The notes below the pieces were generated by a model that saw nothing but the letters and a program-made list of their open reading frames with translations, was not told the origin of the DNA and ran no database searches. From the NCBI RefSeq assembly GCF_030812995.1, contig NZ_JAUSTT010000004.1:124001-188000 (forward strand): 64,000 bases of DNA, written 5' to 3'. The first letter of the stretch is position 1. Every line of letters begins with the position of its first letter. Positions 1 to 9,239 of this stretch are shown here, in pieces. The position numbers and the translations under genes were made by a program. This stretch comes from Bacillus chungangensis (GTDB taxonomy: Bacteria; Bacillota; Bacilli; Bacillales; Bacillaceae_C).

Positions 1-1103
1 TTTTTTAATTGCTCGCATTTTTCCTTACTTGTCATTAGTTTTTCTGTCGGATGCCTTCTTTTTAATCTTTTTTCAAGATTCATGAATGAATCAGTTGCTT
101 TCTGATATAAAAAAACTTGTTCGCGCCGAAGTTTTTCCGTTAGCTTATCTAGATTTTCCATTTTTTGTTCGTAAAGCTTATGTGGATTACGAAATATATA
201 GGATTGTTCGATAAAATGAAGCCTTTTCCGCTCAATTCTTACTTTTTCTCCAATACTTCTGACAAGCCTTGATTTCCTGTTCAGAAGTCGTTCAAGGAGT
301 TCATCTAAATGCGGAACAGCCAACTCAGCTGCTGCTGTTGGAGTCGGAGCCCGCAAATCAGCAACAAAATCAGCAATTGTGAAATCTGTCTCATGTCCGA
401 CAGCTGAAATAATAGGAATCTTTGAATGATGGATCGCAAATGCGACCAATTCTTCATTGAATGCCCATAATTCTTCAATTGATCCCCCGCCTCGTCCTAC
501 AATTAGAACGTCCGCTTTCCTTCCTTCGTTTGCATTTTCAATAGCACATTTAATAGAGTCTGCTGCACGTTCTCCTTGTACGAGAGCTGGAAAAACAAGA
601 ATTTTCCCCATTGGGTATCTTCTTTTAATCGTCGTAATAATATCACGAATTGCGGCTCCAGTTGGCGATGTAATCACCCCTATTGTTTCTGGATAAGGTG
701 GAATGGCTTGTTTTTTATCTGGATCAAATAAACCCATTTTCCCCAATTTTTCTTTTAGTTGCTCATAAGCAACAAACAAAGCTCCAAGTCCATCAGGTTC
801 CATGTTTTTTACGTAGAGCTGGTATTGTCCACTTGCTTCATAAACAGATATACTGCCGCAAACTAATACATTCATCCCATTCTCCGGCTTGAAGGGGAGT
901 CCTTTATTAGCAGATGAAAACATCACTGCCATTATACGCGCGTTGCTGTCCTTTAGGGTGAAATACATATGTCCACTCGTATGTTCTTTAAAGTTAGATA
1001 TTTCACCCTTTACATAAATATTTGCTAAATAAGGATCAGCAGTAAATTTTCGACTAATATATTTTGTTAAAGCTTTCACTGTAAGGTATTTTCCGTTTGA
1101 CAT
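1..1103 (-). CDS. xseA: Exodeoxyribonuclease VII large subunit (partial)
   Basis: With XseB this subunit degrades single-stranded DNA to acid-soluble oligonucleotides in the cytoplasm. The first 367 codons are present; the C-terminal ~80 residues of the usual ~450 lie off the left edge. Translating from the ATG at 1103 gives an N-terminal OB-fold ([20 protein letters not shown] near residue 30) and a catalytic core with [17 protein letters not shown] and [14 protein letters not shown] followed by [14 protein letters not shown], all XseA hallmarks. The C-terminal part is lysine/arginine-rich and probably coiled coil, as in the family. It lies downstream of folD on the same strand, as in B. subtilis. 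Identification is secure; only the C-terminus cannot be judged. Confidence 0.95.
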   Translation of the reverse strand, partial: MSNGKYLTVKALTKYISRKFTADPYLANIYVKGEISNFKEHTSGHMYFTLKDSNARIMAVMFSSANKGLPFKPENGMNVLVCGSISVYEASGQYQLYVKNMEPDGLGALFVAYEQLKEKLGKMGLFDPDKKQAIPPYPETIGVITSPTGAAIRDIITTIKRRYPMGKILVFPALVQGERAADSIKCAIENANEGRKADVLIVGRGGGSIEELWAFNEELVAFAIHHSKIPIISAVGHETDFTIADFVADLRAPTPTAAAELAVPHLDELLERLLNRKSRLVRSIGEKVRIERKRLHFIEQSYIFRNPHKLYEQKMENLDKLTEKLRREQVFLYQKATDSFMNLEKRLKRRHPTEKLMTSKEKCEQLK

Positions 1104-1176
1104 AATCCACACCCTTTAAAAGAATGACCTCAATTATACCTAGAACCAATGAGACTTTTTCAATTCCTTTATCACT

Positions 1177-1217
1177 TAAGGCTGGGAGCTTTCTGCCAAT
1201 TAAATATGGGATCAATT
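1177..1217 (+). repeat. Possible fragment of the dispersed two-hairpin repeat
   Basis: This short piece of the folD-xseA gap reads GGGAGCTTTCTGCCAATTA then ATATGGGATCAA. It resembles the right end of the repeat found complete at 11425-11583 (GGGAGTCTTACTGCCAGTTA then GATGTGGGATAAA). No hairpin partner is left, so it would be a decayed end. The similarity is short and could be chance. Confidence 0.3.
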
Positions 1218-1296
1218 AGAAGTATCAAGCAAGCATTCCTTTTCTTGTTTACAGCTTGAGCCGCCTTGTACTTACCCTAATTCGGTGATATTTCTA

Positions 1297-2154
1297 TTAT
1301 GAATGCTGCAGCTGATTCTTTGCTGATTGCAGCGTATTATGTAAGAGCATCGTAATGGTCATTGGCCCAACTCCACCAGGAACCGGCGTTATGTAAGATG
1401 CTTTATCTTTTACTTGTTCAAAATCAACGTCTCCACATAGTGCTCCTGTTTCATCGCGGTTGATCCCGACATCGATCACGATAGCTCCTTCTTTTATATG
1501 AGAAGCAGTAATGAAGTTTGCTTTCCCAATTGCAGCGATCAAAATATCGGCTTGTTTTGTATAAGTAGTTAATTCTTTTGTGCGAGAATGACAATAAGTC
1601 ACGGTCGCGTGTTCATTCAATAAAAGTTGTCCGATCGGTTTACCAACGATATTACTTCTTCCAACAACGACCGCATGCTTTCCTTCTATAGAAATGCCGC
1701 TATCATGTAGAAGCTCCATAATGCCATATGGTGTACAAGGCAGAAATGCATCTTGTCCTGTCATCATTTTGCCGATATTAATCGGATGAAAGCCATCCAC
1801 ATCTTTTTCAGGTACAATCGTGTCAATAACCTTCATATCTGAAATATGAACTGGAAGCGGCAATTGGACTAAAATTCCATGAATAGAATGATCATCATTT
1901 AATTCCTTAATTTTGTCTAGAACTGTTTCTTCTGAAATTGTATCTGGAAACTCAATGAGCAGTGAATTCATCCCTAATGCTTTGCAGCTTTTCTGCTTGG
2001 AATTGACGTATGTACGAGAAGCAGGATTGTTGCCGATAAGAATCACAGCAAGTCCAGGTGTTATCCCTTGTTCTTTTAACATAGCTACTTCCTTTTTCAT
2101 GCTTTCACGAAGTTTTTGTGCAAGTTTTTTACCATCCATTAAATAAGCTGTCAT
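1297..2154 (-). CDS. folD: Bifunctional 5,10-methylene-THF dehydrogenase / 5,10-methenyl-THF cyclohydrolase
   Basis: FolD interconverts 5,10-methylene-, methenyl- and 10-formyl-tetrahydrofolate using NADP, supplying one-carbon units for purines and formylmethionine. The protein shows the catalytic Tyr/Lys stretch [15 protein letters not shown] (residues ~48-62), the folate-site motif QLPLPVHI (~98-105), the Rossmann segment [13 protein letters not shown] and the C-terminal VPGGVGPMT. The start is placed at ATG 2154 ([10 protein letters not shown]), six bases after GGGGAGG; an ATG two codons upstream directly abuts the ribosome binding site and is unlikely. That gives 285 residues, the normal family length. 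It lies just downstream of nusB. Confidence 0.96.
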   Translation of the reverse strand: MTAYLMDGKKLAQKLRESMKKEVAMLKEQGITPGLAVILIGNNPASRTYVNSKQKSCKALGMNSLLIEFPDTISEETVLDKIKELNDDHSIHGILVQLPLPVHISDMKVIDTIVPEKDVDGFHPINIGKMMTGQDAFLPCTPYGIMELLHDSGISIEGKHAVVVGRSNIVGKPIGQLLLNEHATVTYCHSRTKELTTYTKQADILIAAIGKANFITASHIKEGAIVIDVGINRDETGALCGDVDFEQVKDKASYITPVPGGVGPMTITMLLHNTLQSAKNQLQHS

Positions 2155-2203
2155 ATTCATCCTCCCCAAAATATTTGTTCATTTATGAAAAATGTCTCTT
2201 CTA

Positions 2204-2602
2204 TCAATCGTCAAATGAGCCGGAAACATTCATTTTTGATAGCACTCCGTTGATAAATTTGCTGGATTGCTCATCACCAAATCGTTTGGCTATTTCAATT
2301 GCTTCATTAAGAACGACATTTTTAGGAATATCATTTAAAAATTGCAGTTCAAATACAGCAATTCTTAAAATAGTTAGATCAACCTTTGCTAAACGTTCGA
2401 TCTTCCAATTTTCTAAGTGCTGACGAATCAGCTCATCGATATCCTCTTTATTTTCTTCCACACCATGCACAAGCTGTTTTAAATAAGGGTGTATTTCCTG
2501 ACCTTCTAATATATTTGTAATCGCTTCATCTGGCATGACCTCATTAAAATCAATTTGAAATAAAGCTTGTAAAGCTTTTTCGCGTGCTGTTCGTCTCTTC
2601 AT
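2204..2602 (-). CDS. nusB: Transcription antitermination factor NusB
   Basis: NusB binds boxA RNA together with NusE (S10) and promotes antitermination in rRNA operons. The 132-residue all-alpha protein begins MKRRTAREKALQALFQIDF, the standard NusB opening with its arginine-rich RNA-binding N-terminus, and has the late motif FIDDxxN-like FGDEQSSKFINGVL typical of the fold. AGGAG lies upstream of ATG 2602. It is transcribed toward folD with 49 bases between. The long, gene-free 2603-3337 stretch upstream separates it from yqhY, which in B. subtilis is directly adjacent, so this spacing looks expanded by inserted DNA. Confidence 0.95.
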   Translation of the reverse strand: MKRRTAREKALQALFQIDFNEVMPDEAITNILEGQEIHPYLKQLVHGVEENKEDIDELIRQHLENWKIERLAKVDLTILRIAVFELQFLNDIPKNVVLNEAIEIAKRFGDEQSSKFINGVLSKMNVSGSFDD

Positions 2603-2903
2603 CCTTCTTTTTACTCCTTTTATTCCATGATTATTTCACAACTACTTTCGTAAGGTGCTGACTGTAATCCTATTTTTTGTTCGTAGCAACCTTAGCAGGG
2701 GGAGCAGTGCTTCAAAAATGAACGCTTGTAAGTTAGAGAAATCCAACTTCTTGGATGAACTTAGCTTCGAAGCGAACGCTATGTCCAATAAGTTGGCCAG
2801 TTTAGCCTTTGTTCACTTGATGAAAAGCGCAAATCTGCACCACATAAATCATACCATATGATACGTTATTCCCCTTCGTGAACTTATCGACTTTACGTTC
2901 TGA
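2603..2903. other. Gene-free stretch between nusB and an IS-like remnant
   Basis: No reading frame here has a convincing ribosome binding site or a recognisable product. The stretch is rich in short GAACG/CGAAGC motifs and looks like decayed mobile DNA bordering the IS200/IS605-like end at 2904-3060. Confidence 0.4.
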
Positions 2904-3060
2904 TTGAAGTGGGAGCTTCTTGGGAACTAGATACTTTTGTTAGCTATCTATATTTACCAAGCTATAAGGGCAGTCCCCGCCCCTAGAGAAAATACAATCG
3001 AAAATTCATCTCCCAACTTTCATTGGGCTAAGCCCTTCCCCATTTAGAAGTGGGAGAATT
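2904..3060 (-). mobile_element. Eroded IS200/IS605-like end (two hairpin ends, no transposase)
   Basis: On the minus strand, an imperfect hairpin at 3010-3056 (CTCCCACTTCTAAATGGGG paired with a GTTGGGAG arm) is followed ~80 bases later by GTTCCCAAGAAG then CTCCCACTTCAA, ending at 2904. Subterminal imperfect hairpins and a GTTCCCAAGAAGC-type 3' end just before the element boundary are familiar from tnpB-carrying IS200/IS605 elements of Bacillaceae, where this region forms the guide-RNA scaffold. No TnpA or TnpB frame survives. The assignment rests on pattern memory, without a database match. Confidence 0.45.
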
Positions 3061-3337
3061 CTTTTCGGAAGCCCAGTTAAAACAGCTTTATTTTATAAAA
3101 TATTGAACAAGAGGCAACTCGCAATAGGAAAAGCCAAAGGTGTTCTGCCCTTTGGCCTGTTGGAGGTTTTCATCCTAACATCTAACAGGCGGCAACTCCT
3201 ACTTAGCGTTTTACTGCATGTAAGAGACTCGCTTGTTAGTTTCCGAATTGCTCGGGTTCATCGATGTGAGCCGCTCGTGTGCATCGTTTTAATTATGCTT
3301 TTTACTAGTAAGCTTTCCCTATTGTAAGGAGCTCACG
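3061..3337. other. Gene-free stretch with short inverted repeats
   Basis: It contains AAAGGTGTTCTGCCCTTTGG and TGTTGGAGG...CTAACAGGCGG-like short dyads but no supported gene. It probably belongs to the same decayed insertion as the preceding remnant. Confidence 0.3.
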
Positions 3338-3745
3338 CTATTCTGAATCATGAGCAGGCTCAGATTTAGCATGTTCAAACTGGACACCGACGATATGAAT
3401 ATTGACCTCTTCTACTTCCAATGCGGTCATATTCAACAATGCTTGCCTAATGTTGTCTTGCATTTTTTTCGCTACATGTGGAATGGAGACGCCAAAAATC
3501 ATTAAACAGTAAATATCGAGAATAATTCCTCCTTCTGTTAAGTCAACTTTTACGCCTTTTCCATGATTCTTTTTGCCAAGACGTTCGACAACGCCAGTAG
3601 CAAAATTCCCTCGCATTTGTGCAACGCCTTCGACTTCAGAAGCTGCAATGCCTGCAATTACCTCGATAACTTCTGGAGCAATTTCTATCTTACCTAAGCT
3701 ATTTTTTCCTTGCTCCATTTTTAACATTTGATTCATTTCTGCCAT
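3338..3745 (-). CDS. yqhY: Asp23/Gls24 family protein YqhY
   Basis: This is a 135-residue Asp23/Gls24 domain protein (IAPEVIEVIAGIAASEVEGV at ~22-41, then GVKVDLTEGGIILDIY). Asp23 family members bind the membrane face or each other, and YqhY in B. subtilis is genetically tied to acetyl-CoA carboxylase activity. The ATG at 3745 is chosen because GGAGG lies eight bases upstream; the frame can be extended to a GTG at 3754 that overlaps the ribosome binding site. It follows accC by 26 bases, so it is very likely in the accB-accC-yqhY operon. No transmembrane helix is visible. The biochemical role is not established. Confidence 0.9.
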   Translation of the reverse strand: MAEMNQMLKMEQGKNSLGKIEIAPEVIEVIAGIAASEVEGVAQMRGNFATGVVERLGKKNHGKGVKVDLTEGGIILDIYCLMIFGVSIPHVAKKMQDNIRQALLNMTALEVEEVNIHIVGVQFEHAKSEPAHDSE

Positions 3746-3771
3746 CACATACACCTCCGTAAGTATCGGAT

Positions 3772-5121
3772 TTACTTCATTACATCATTTTCTTCAAGGA
3801 ATTTTGTATTAAAATTCCCATTTCTAAACGATTCATGTTGAATCAACTTTAAATGAAACGGAATGGTCGTATGAACGCCTTCAATCACAAATTCACTCAA
3901 TGCTCTATGCATTTTTGCGATTGCTTCTTCACGCGTCTTGCCATGGGAGATAACTTTTGCAATCATCGAGTCATAAAATGGTGGTATCTTGTAGCCAGGA
4001 TAAGCTGCTGAATCAATACGGATTCCCAGTCCGCCTGGTGCTAGATACATCTTAATTTCCCCAGGAGATGGCATAAAGTTTTTCACAGGATTTTCTGCAT
4101 TAATACGGCATTCAATGGACCAGCCTTCAAATTTAATGTCTTCCTGTTTTAATGATAATGGCTCACCAGAAGCCACCTTAATTTGCTCCTTAATTAAATC
4201 AATGCCAGTAACCATCTCTGTTACAGGATGCTCGACTTGAATTCTCGTATTCATTTCCATAAAATAAAATGCCCGTTGGTGAACATCATAAATAAACTCA
4301 ATCGTACCTGCCCCTGTATATTGAACTGCCTTTGCAGCTTGAACCGCTGCAGCTCCCATTTTCTCTCGAGTCTCAGAATCAATAGCAGGAGAAGGGGTTT
4401 CTTCTAATAGCTTTTGCAATCGACGTTGAATCGAACAATCTCGCTCCCCTAAGTGAATAACATTTCCATCCTGATCAGCAAGCACTTGGATTTCAACATG
4501 TCGAAAATCTTCAATGTATTTTTCTAAATAAACGCCAGGATTACCAAAAGCAGTGGCTGCTTCCTGTTGGGTAATTTTAATCCCTTTTATTAGCTCTTCT
4601 TCAGATCTTGCAACCCGAATGCCTTTACCGCCGCCCCCAGCAGTCGCTTTAATAATAACTGGATAGCCGATTTCATTCGCTACCTCGATAGCGTCCTCAT
4701 GGCTTTTCACAATTCCCTGTGATCCAGGTACGATAGGGACGCCAGCTTCTTTCATTGTTTCTCTAGCAACATCCTTTGTCCCCATTTTTGCAATTGCTTC
4801 TGCACTAGGACCGATAAAAGTAATATTGCATTCTTTACAAAGATCAGCAAACGCTGCATTTTCAGCTAAAAAGCCATACCCTGGATGGATTGCGTCACAG
4901 TCAGTCAGTTTTGCAACACTAATAATATTTGTGACATTTAAATAGCTATCTTTTGAAGCGGTCGGCCCAACACAATATGCTTCATCTGCAAGTTGGACAT
5001 GAAGGGCATCCTTGTCCGCTTCAGAGTAAATTGCAACCGTTTCAATTCCCATTTCTTTTGCGGCTCGAATCACTCGGACTGCAATTTCCCCCCGGTTGGC
5101 AATTAATATTTTTTCAATCAT
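3772..5121 (-). CDS. accC: Biotin carboxylase subunit of acetyl-CoA carboxylase
   Basis: AccC uses ATP and bicarbonate to carboxylate biotin carried on AccB, the first half-reaction of malonyl-CoA synthesis for fatty acids. The 449-residue protein has the N-terminal pre-ATP-grasp fold ([21 protein letters not shown]), the glycine-rich ATP loop [14 protein letters not shown] (~160-172), [19 protein letters not shown] and the active-site stretch [15 protein letters not shown] (~288-302). The length is exactly that expected. AAGGAG lies nine bases before ATG 5121 and the gene starts 13 bases after accB, so the two are co-transcribed. Confidence 0.97.
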   Translation of the reverse strand: MIEKILIANRGEIAVRVIRAAKEMGIETVAIYSEADKDALHVQLADEAYCVGPTASKDSYLNVTNIISVAKLTDCDAIHPGYGFLAENAAFADLCKECNITFIGPSAEAIAKMGTKDVARETMKEAGVPIVPGSQGIVKSHEDAIEVANEIGYPVIIKATAGGGGKGIRVARSEEELIKGIKITQQEAATAFGNPGVYLEKYIEDFRHVEIQVLADQDGNVIHLGERDCSIQRRLQKLLEETPSPAIDSETREKMGAAAVQAAKAVQYTGAGTIEFIYDVHQRAFYFMEMNTRIQVEHPVTEMVTGIDLIKEQIKVASGEPLSLKQEDIKFEGWSIECRINAENPVKNFMPSPGEIKMYLAPGGLGIRIDSAAYPGYKIPPFYDSMIAKVISHGKTREEAIAKMHRALSEFVIEGVHTTIPFHLKLIQHESFRNGNFNTKFLEENDVMK

Positions 5122-5134
5122 GGATATTCACTCC

Positions 5135-5632
5135 TTAATTAGGCTTCACCAAGAACAATGGTTGTCCATATTCTACTAGTTCACCATCTTTTACGAGAAT
5201 TTCCACGATTTCTCCTTCGGTATCTGCCTCAATTTCGTTAAATAATTTCATCGCTTCGACAATACAAACGATGGTCTCATTAGATACTTTTGAACCAACA
5301 GCCACATAGGGTGAACTTTCCGGCGAAGGAGATTGATAAAAAGTACCAACCATCGGAGAAACGATTTTATGTAAAGTTGCTTCTTCTGCAGCAACTGGCT
5401 GAACTGCTTTTTCTGGAGCAGCAGGTCCTTCCTTTACTTCTGCCTGCTTTGTTTCTTGCACGACAGGAATCGTCTTCACGACATCTGTTTCCAGCAGCGT
5501 TTGTTGTACAGCAGTTGTTTCTTTATTTTTTTTCAATTTAATTTTAGCATTTTCAAATTCATAGCAAAACTCATCGATGCTCGATTGGTCAACAAGCTTT
5601 ATTAATTCACGAATCTCTTGGATTTTAAACAT
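5135..5632 (-). CDS. accB: Biotin carboxyl carrier protein of acetyl-CoA carboxylase
   Basis: AccB carries the biotin that shuttles CO2 from AccC to the carboxyltransferase. An N-terminal helix ([19 protein letters not shown]) leads into an Ala/Pro/Glu/Val-rich linker (~50-85) and a C-terminal biotinyl domain. In that domain [11 protein letters not shown] supplies the biotinylated lysine (about residue 129) in the invariant AMKL context. The start at 5632 aligns with the N-terminus of known Bacillus AccB; an upstream ATG would add nine unusual residues. GGAG lies nine bases upstream. It is the first gene of the acc operon. Confidence 0.96.
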   Translation of the reverse strand: MFKIQEIRELIKLVDQSSIDEFCYEFENAKIKLKKNKETTAVQQTLLETDVVKTIPVVQETKQAEVKEGPAAPEKAVQPVAAEEATLHKIVSPMVGTFYQSPSPESSPYVAVGSKVSNETIVCIVEAMKLFNEIEADTEGEIVEILVKDGELVEYGQPLFLVKPN

Positions 5633-5795
5633 CGTGTGACACTCCTTCATTTTCTCCAATTTTCCATCCGCTTACGTAAAAAGAAGCGTTGCACTCCTGC
5701 TCCTGATCACCTTAAGCCTTTCAAATTTATATCCAAAAACGCGGACAATGGATGAAACAGATGCTCTCCTGCTTTTCACCATTACACCTATCCCT

Positions 5796-5825
5796 ATCAT
5801 ACGATAAAAATTAGCGTAAATTCAA
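5796..5825 (-). promoter_or_regulatory. Candidate SigA promoter for accB-accC-yqhY
   Basis: Reading the minus strand, TTGAAT (5825-5820) and TATGAT (5801-5796) are separated by 18 bases and lie about 165 bases upstream of the accB start. The -10 matches five of six consensus bases and the -35 four of six. No other candidate in the 5633-6081 gap looked better. Confidence 0.45.
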
Positions 5826-6081
5826 TGATCGGTATGAAACATTTTGAAAAAAACAAAGTAAATTTTTTATTTCTCTTTTTAAAAGAAAACGAGTTATGAA
5901 TTACTTTTTATCTTTCTTATCTAATGGAGTGAGTTCCAATTCTTTGATGTCACCTATTTTTTAAAAGAAACAAAGCACTGCATCTACGTTATCCTCGAAA
6001 GATAATTATCTTTATATAAGATTAGAACTGCGAAAAATCTCACTCTCCCTACCTCTCATCTTTAAAATCGTTATGTAGGAT
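5826..6081. other. Intergenic stretch upstream of acc operon
   Basis: AT-rich sequence with no supported gene lies between the accB promoter candidate and the spoIIIAH terminator. I saw no operator or riboswitch here. Confidence 0.4.
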
Positions 6082-6121
6082 AAAAAAAACAACTCTCTAT
6101 TAACGTATAATAGATAGTTGT
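6082..6121 (-). terminator. Rho-independent terminator after spoIIIAH
   Basis: On the minus strand ACAACTaTCTATTA and TAATAGAgAGTTGT form a 14-position stem with one mismatch, followed by a run of seven or eight T. It lies 57 bases after the spoIIIAH stop codon and closes the spoIIIA operon. Confidence 0.8.
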
Positions 6122-6177
6122 CATTTAACACCATCTTCAAAGTCGAATAGGTAAGAGTATATAGTTTGGGCATCATC

Positions 6178-6732
6178 TCACTGTTTAGCTGCTGCTTGAA
6201 ACTCTACAGTCCCAACTTGCATATCGCCAATTTCATCTTGAACAAGGCGAATGATATCGTTAGCGGCTGCTTTATCATGCTCCTTTTCAACCGTTTTTAC
6301 GGAAATTCTTACCTTAGATCCATCTGCTCTAACCAATGCATCTTCATAGCCTAATGCAATGATCATTTTTTCAAGAAGACGTTCTTTCATTGCTGTTTCT
6401 TGTAAGTTTTGAATTTTATCATACACATCCATTTTTTCCTTGGTCGACAGCTCAGACGAAGCTACTTGGTCAGTTAAATCTGACTTCATCTTGCTTCGTT
6501 CATCATTTATCTCTAGACGCATTGCTTCAAACGCATCATCTCCAACATGTTCGGTAATTACTTCATCATTCTCCCCTTCAACAGCAGCATCCTCTTCTAA
6601 TTGCTTGTCTTCTTTTTGATCCATTGCTACGTCAGCCGTTTCATCGGGATCTTGCATCACATAATAAACGGATAAAACGACGATAAGGCTGAGCATCGTT
6701 AATAGCCAAACTGTTTGTTTTTTTAGCAACAT
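6178..6732 (-). CDS. spoIIIAH: Stage III sporulation protein AH
   Basis: SpoIIIAH sits in the mother-cell membrane and pairs with forespore SpoIIQ across the intermembrane space, forming the channel needed for SigG activity. A single N-terminal transmembrane helix (TVWLLTMLSLIVVLSVYYVM, ~6-25) is followed by an acidic linker (DQKEDKQLEEDAAVEGENDE). The C-terminal alpha/beta domain, ending VRLVQDEIGDMQVGTVEFQ-like, corresponds to the YscJ/FliF-type ring-building motif. At 184 residues it is shorter than the ~218 of B. subtilis, mostly in the linker. Last gene of the operon; GGAGG lies nine bases before ATG 6732. Confidence 0.94.
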   Translation of the reverse strand: MLLKKQTVWLLTMLSLIVVLSVYYVMQDPDETADVAMDQKEDKQLEEDAAVEGENDEVITEHVGDDAFEAMRLEINDERSKMKSDLTDQVASSELSTKEKMDVYDKIQNLQETAMKERLLEKMIIALGYEDALVRADGSKVRISVKTVEKEHDKAAANDIIRLVQDEIGDMQVGTVEFQAAAKQ

Positions 6733-6748
6733 TATAGTGATCCTCCTT

Positions 6749-7384
6749 TTACTTTTTTGGTACTACTGAAACTTTATGACTTGGAACATCCAATACTCTC
6801 GTCACTGCTTCGATAATCCACTTCTTTACTTGTATATCTTCCGCTCCTTTTGCCACAATAAGTACACCTTTGATGTCTGGCTTTCGTGTTTCTGAAATAA
6901 TTGGAATCTCCTTATCTCCATCTCTTACAATAACAAGCTGATCATCTTTTGATTGATCTTCTACTGTCCGTTTCCCTCCTTGTTTGTCGGTTTCGCTTGT
7001 AATTTGGTTTTTTAAAACTGCATTGCTTTCATACACCTTCCGCTCTGTTGCTTCAACATTCACTAGAACAGTAACCTCACCAACACCTGTAATATCCTCA
7101 AGGGCAGTTTTTAATTGATTTTCAAATTTTTCTTCGTAATCCTGAATCGTCCATTTCTTATCTGTCTTTTCTCGAAAAGTTTCTATTTCTTCTTGTTCAA
7201 CAATTTGTTTTGAAACAATGGCTGTATCTTCTTCTTTTTGATCCTTAAGGAGAAAGTCGTTAAGGAGCATGAACATGATGCCTACTAGCAATAAAATCAA
7301 AAAATATCTTACTTTTTGATTTTTTTTATTATTAGGCATCAGCTTCGTTTTCAGCTGGTGAAGCCAATTTCGTTTGTCCGCCAT
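6749..7384 (-). CDS. spoIIIAG: Stage III sporulation protein AG
   Basis: SpoIIIAG forms a large ring in the SpoIIIA-SpoIIQ channel. The 211-residue protein has a basic N-terminus, one membrane helix (VRYFLILLLVGIMFMLLNDFLL, ~25-46) and a coiled segment. The ring-building domain follows, recognisable by LKTALEDITGVGEVTVLVNVE, and the protein ends in GVLIVAKGAEDIQVK...AVTRVLDVPSHKVSVVPK. The ribosome binding site GGGAGGATGA overlaps the spoIIIAF stop codon, implying translational coupling, although the 13-base spacing to ATG 7384 is rather long. Confidence 0.93.
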   Translation of the reverse strand: MADKRNWLHQLKTKLMPNNKKNQKVRYFLILLLVGIMFMLLNDFLLKDQKEEDTAIVSKQIVEQEEIETFREKTDKKWTIQDYEEKFENQLKTALEDITGVGEVTVLVNVEATERKVYESNAVLKNQITSETDKQGGKRTVEDQSKDDQLVIVRDGDKEIPIISETRKPDIKGVLIVAKGAEDIQVKKWIIEAVTRVLDVPSHKVSVVPKK

Positions 7385-7393
7385 TGTACTTCA

Positions 7394-7996
7394 TCATCCT
7401 CCCTCGATCAGAACATCAATAATCTGTTCTGATACTTCCCATTGATCTGCTAGTACTTGTGCAACTTGTTTTTCTTCCGCTAGTGATTGACGATTTTTTT
7501 CAAGAGAAGGACTGATGTTGACTAATGCTACCGGAGCGATCAAGCCATCTTCTTCCACCTCACGAAGATAGACAGTGATTGCTGCAATCTGATCTACAGC
7601 TACTAAATCACCCTCTATCTCAATATCTATTTCATCGATTTTCAAATTAAATTGTGCAATCAACTCCTCCTCTACTAGTTCATTCATTTGGACACTCAGT
7701 TGTTCTAATGTATATGCACGTAATGAAGCTTGTATTTCTTTTTTCTTCATTTCAAATGTTTTTTCTACTTCAGCATTTTGGGAGCTTCTCTCACTTTGGT
7801 AGATATCTGACAATATCTTCTCTACATCGCTCGTAAAAAAAGTGTACAGAGGGGAGAGAATAAGTGATATTAATAGTAGACTCATAATAACCTTCGTATA
7901 TTTTTTCGTTGTTCCGCTAGGTAAAAGCATCTCGATAATCGTCATAAACAATAAGAAAATAATGATTTGCATGATCCATTCTGTGAAATAAGACAT
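7394..7996 (-). CDS. spoIIIAF: Stage III sporulation protein AF
   Basis: Two hydrophobic helices (WIMQIIIFLLFMTIIEMLLP and VIMSLLLISLILSPLYTFF, within residues ~7-55) anchor a C-terminal extracytoplasmic domain of about 140 residues, the known SpoIIIAF architecture. Its exact job in the channel complex is less defined than for AG and AH. The ATG at 7996 has GGGGGAG six bases upstream; a GTG one codon earlier is possible. It follows spoIIIAE by 33 bases. Confidence 0.92.
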   Translation of the reverse strand: MSYFTEWIMQIIIFLLFMTIIEMLLPSGTTKKYTKVIMSLLLISLILSPLYTFFTSDVEKILSDIYQSERSSQNAEVEKTFEMKKKEIQASLRAYTLEQLSVQMNELVEEELIAQFNLKIDEIDIEIEGDLVAVDQIAAITVYLREVEEDGLIAPVALVNISPSLEKNRQSLAEEKQVAQVLADQWEVSEQIIDVLIEGG

Positions 7997-8029
7997 CACA
8001 TTCTCCCCCTTCCTTTATAAAATCATCTG

Positions 8030-9217
8030 TTAACGCATCATCATGACGATATTCCCCGAAACAATCATAATTGTGATGCAGAGAAAAAACATAAAACAAA
8101 CAATTGCTAAGGCTGCGAACACAAAAACCATACTTTTTGCTATCGTATCTAAACAAGCAATCACTGGCCCATCGCCAAGAGGTTGCAAAAGGCCTGCTGC
8201 TAGTTTATACATGAATGCCATTACTAATACTTTCATTGCTGGAAATATGGCAATCATGACTAGTATCCCCATCCCTGCAATTCCAAGTGTATTTTTTAAG
8301 AGTAAAGAAGCGCTGATGACAGTATCGGCAGCATCAGTGAACATTCTCCCTACTACTGGAACGAAATTTCCAGTTACGAATTTTGCGGTTCGAATCGTAA
8401 TCCCATCAGCGACAGCTGCTGAAGCCCCTTGCACCGAAATGACAGCTAAAAACACCGTCATCAAGATCCCAAGCAAACCGATGCTCCAATTTCTTAATAA
8501 GGAAGCTAATTGACTCATTTTGTGATGCTCTGATAATGTACTGACAATACTGAGCAATGCCGCTAAAAATAAAAGCGGCAAGATCAATTTTTGAACGAAT
8601 AGACCGTTGGTTGTCATTAAAAAAACAGTTACTGGATGAAAAAATGCTGCTGATGCAACGCCTCCAGAAGACGCGATCAAAGCAAGCAACAAGGGAAGCA
8701 AAGCTAAAATGAAGCTAGTCATCGTTTCAATAGCAGTTTTTGTATAAGATATTGCTAATTGAAAACTATTTAAGCAAATAATCATCAGTACCATAAAAAC
8801 AATACTATATGCAATTTTACTAACCATTCCTTGTTCAAATGTATGATGAAGCGATTGCAGCAGCATGCTTAAAATCGTTAATATCACTAAAGAGACAAGA
8901 ATTTTTCCATTTAAAAGCACTTCTTGAAAAGCAAATTTGAATATGCCCTTTAACCAGTTCGTAAAGGATAATTTCTGCTTTACTTGTAGAAAATCTTGAA
9001 AATGATCTTGTTGAATATCTGGCAAAAATCCTCCATATTCATCGATAACTTGGTTCCAAAAATGCCTTATATCATCTAATCCCATTTTTTCTAACTGTTG
9101 CTCTACTATTTGATCCTGTAAATGATTATCATTGGATTGTGGAGCAGCTTGTACTACTGCAGCTGTTGTAAATAAATAGATCATCATCGCGATTATGAAG
9201 GCTTTCCGATCCAACAT
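8030..9217 (-). CDS. spoIIIAE: Stage III sporulation protein AE
   Basis: A polytopic membrane protein of the SpoIIIA complex, in the mother-cell membrane around the forespore. The first ~20 residues (AFIIAMMIYLFTTAAVVQAA) look like a cleavable signal sequence, followed by a soluble stretch to about residue 85. Seven or eight hydrophobic segments then run to the C-terminus, including the conserved GLLGILMTVFLAVISVQGAS and FVPVVGRMFTDAADTVISAS. ATG 9217 follows GAGGTGAAA, five bases after AGG. At 395 residues it matches the family. Confidence 0.94.
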   Translation of the reverse strand: MLDRKAFIIAMMIYLFTTAAVVQAAPQSNDNHLQDQIVEQQLEKMGLDDIRHFWNQVIDEYGGFLPDIQQDHFQDFLQVKQKLSFTNWLKGIFKFAFQEVLLNGKILVSLVILTILSMLLQSLHHTFEQGMVSKIAYSIVFMVLMIICLNSFQLAISYTKTAIETMTSFILALLPLLLALIASSGGVASAAFFHPVTVFLMTTNGLFVQKLILPLLFLAALLSIVSTLSEHHKMSQLASLLRNWSIGLLGILMTVFLAVISVQGASAAVADGITIRTAKFVTGNFVPVVGRMFTDAADTVISASLLLKNTLGIAGMGILVMIAIFPAMKVLVMAFMYKLAAGLLQPLGDGPVIACLDTIAKSMVFVFAALAIVCFMFFLCITIMIVSGNIVMMMR

Positions 9218-9239
9218 TTTCACCTCATTGGCACTGGCT

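Noticed and set aside
457-892. Open frames on the plus strand opposite xseA
   Set aside because: They are antisense to a clearly coding xseA frame and have no ribosome binding site.
3103-3327. A 74-codon plus-strand frame in the nusB-yqhY gap
   Set aside because: Composition is that of non-coding, dyad-rich DNA; no ribosome binding site or family resemblance.
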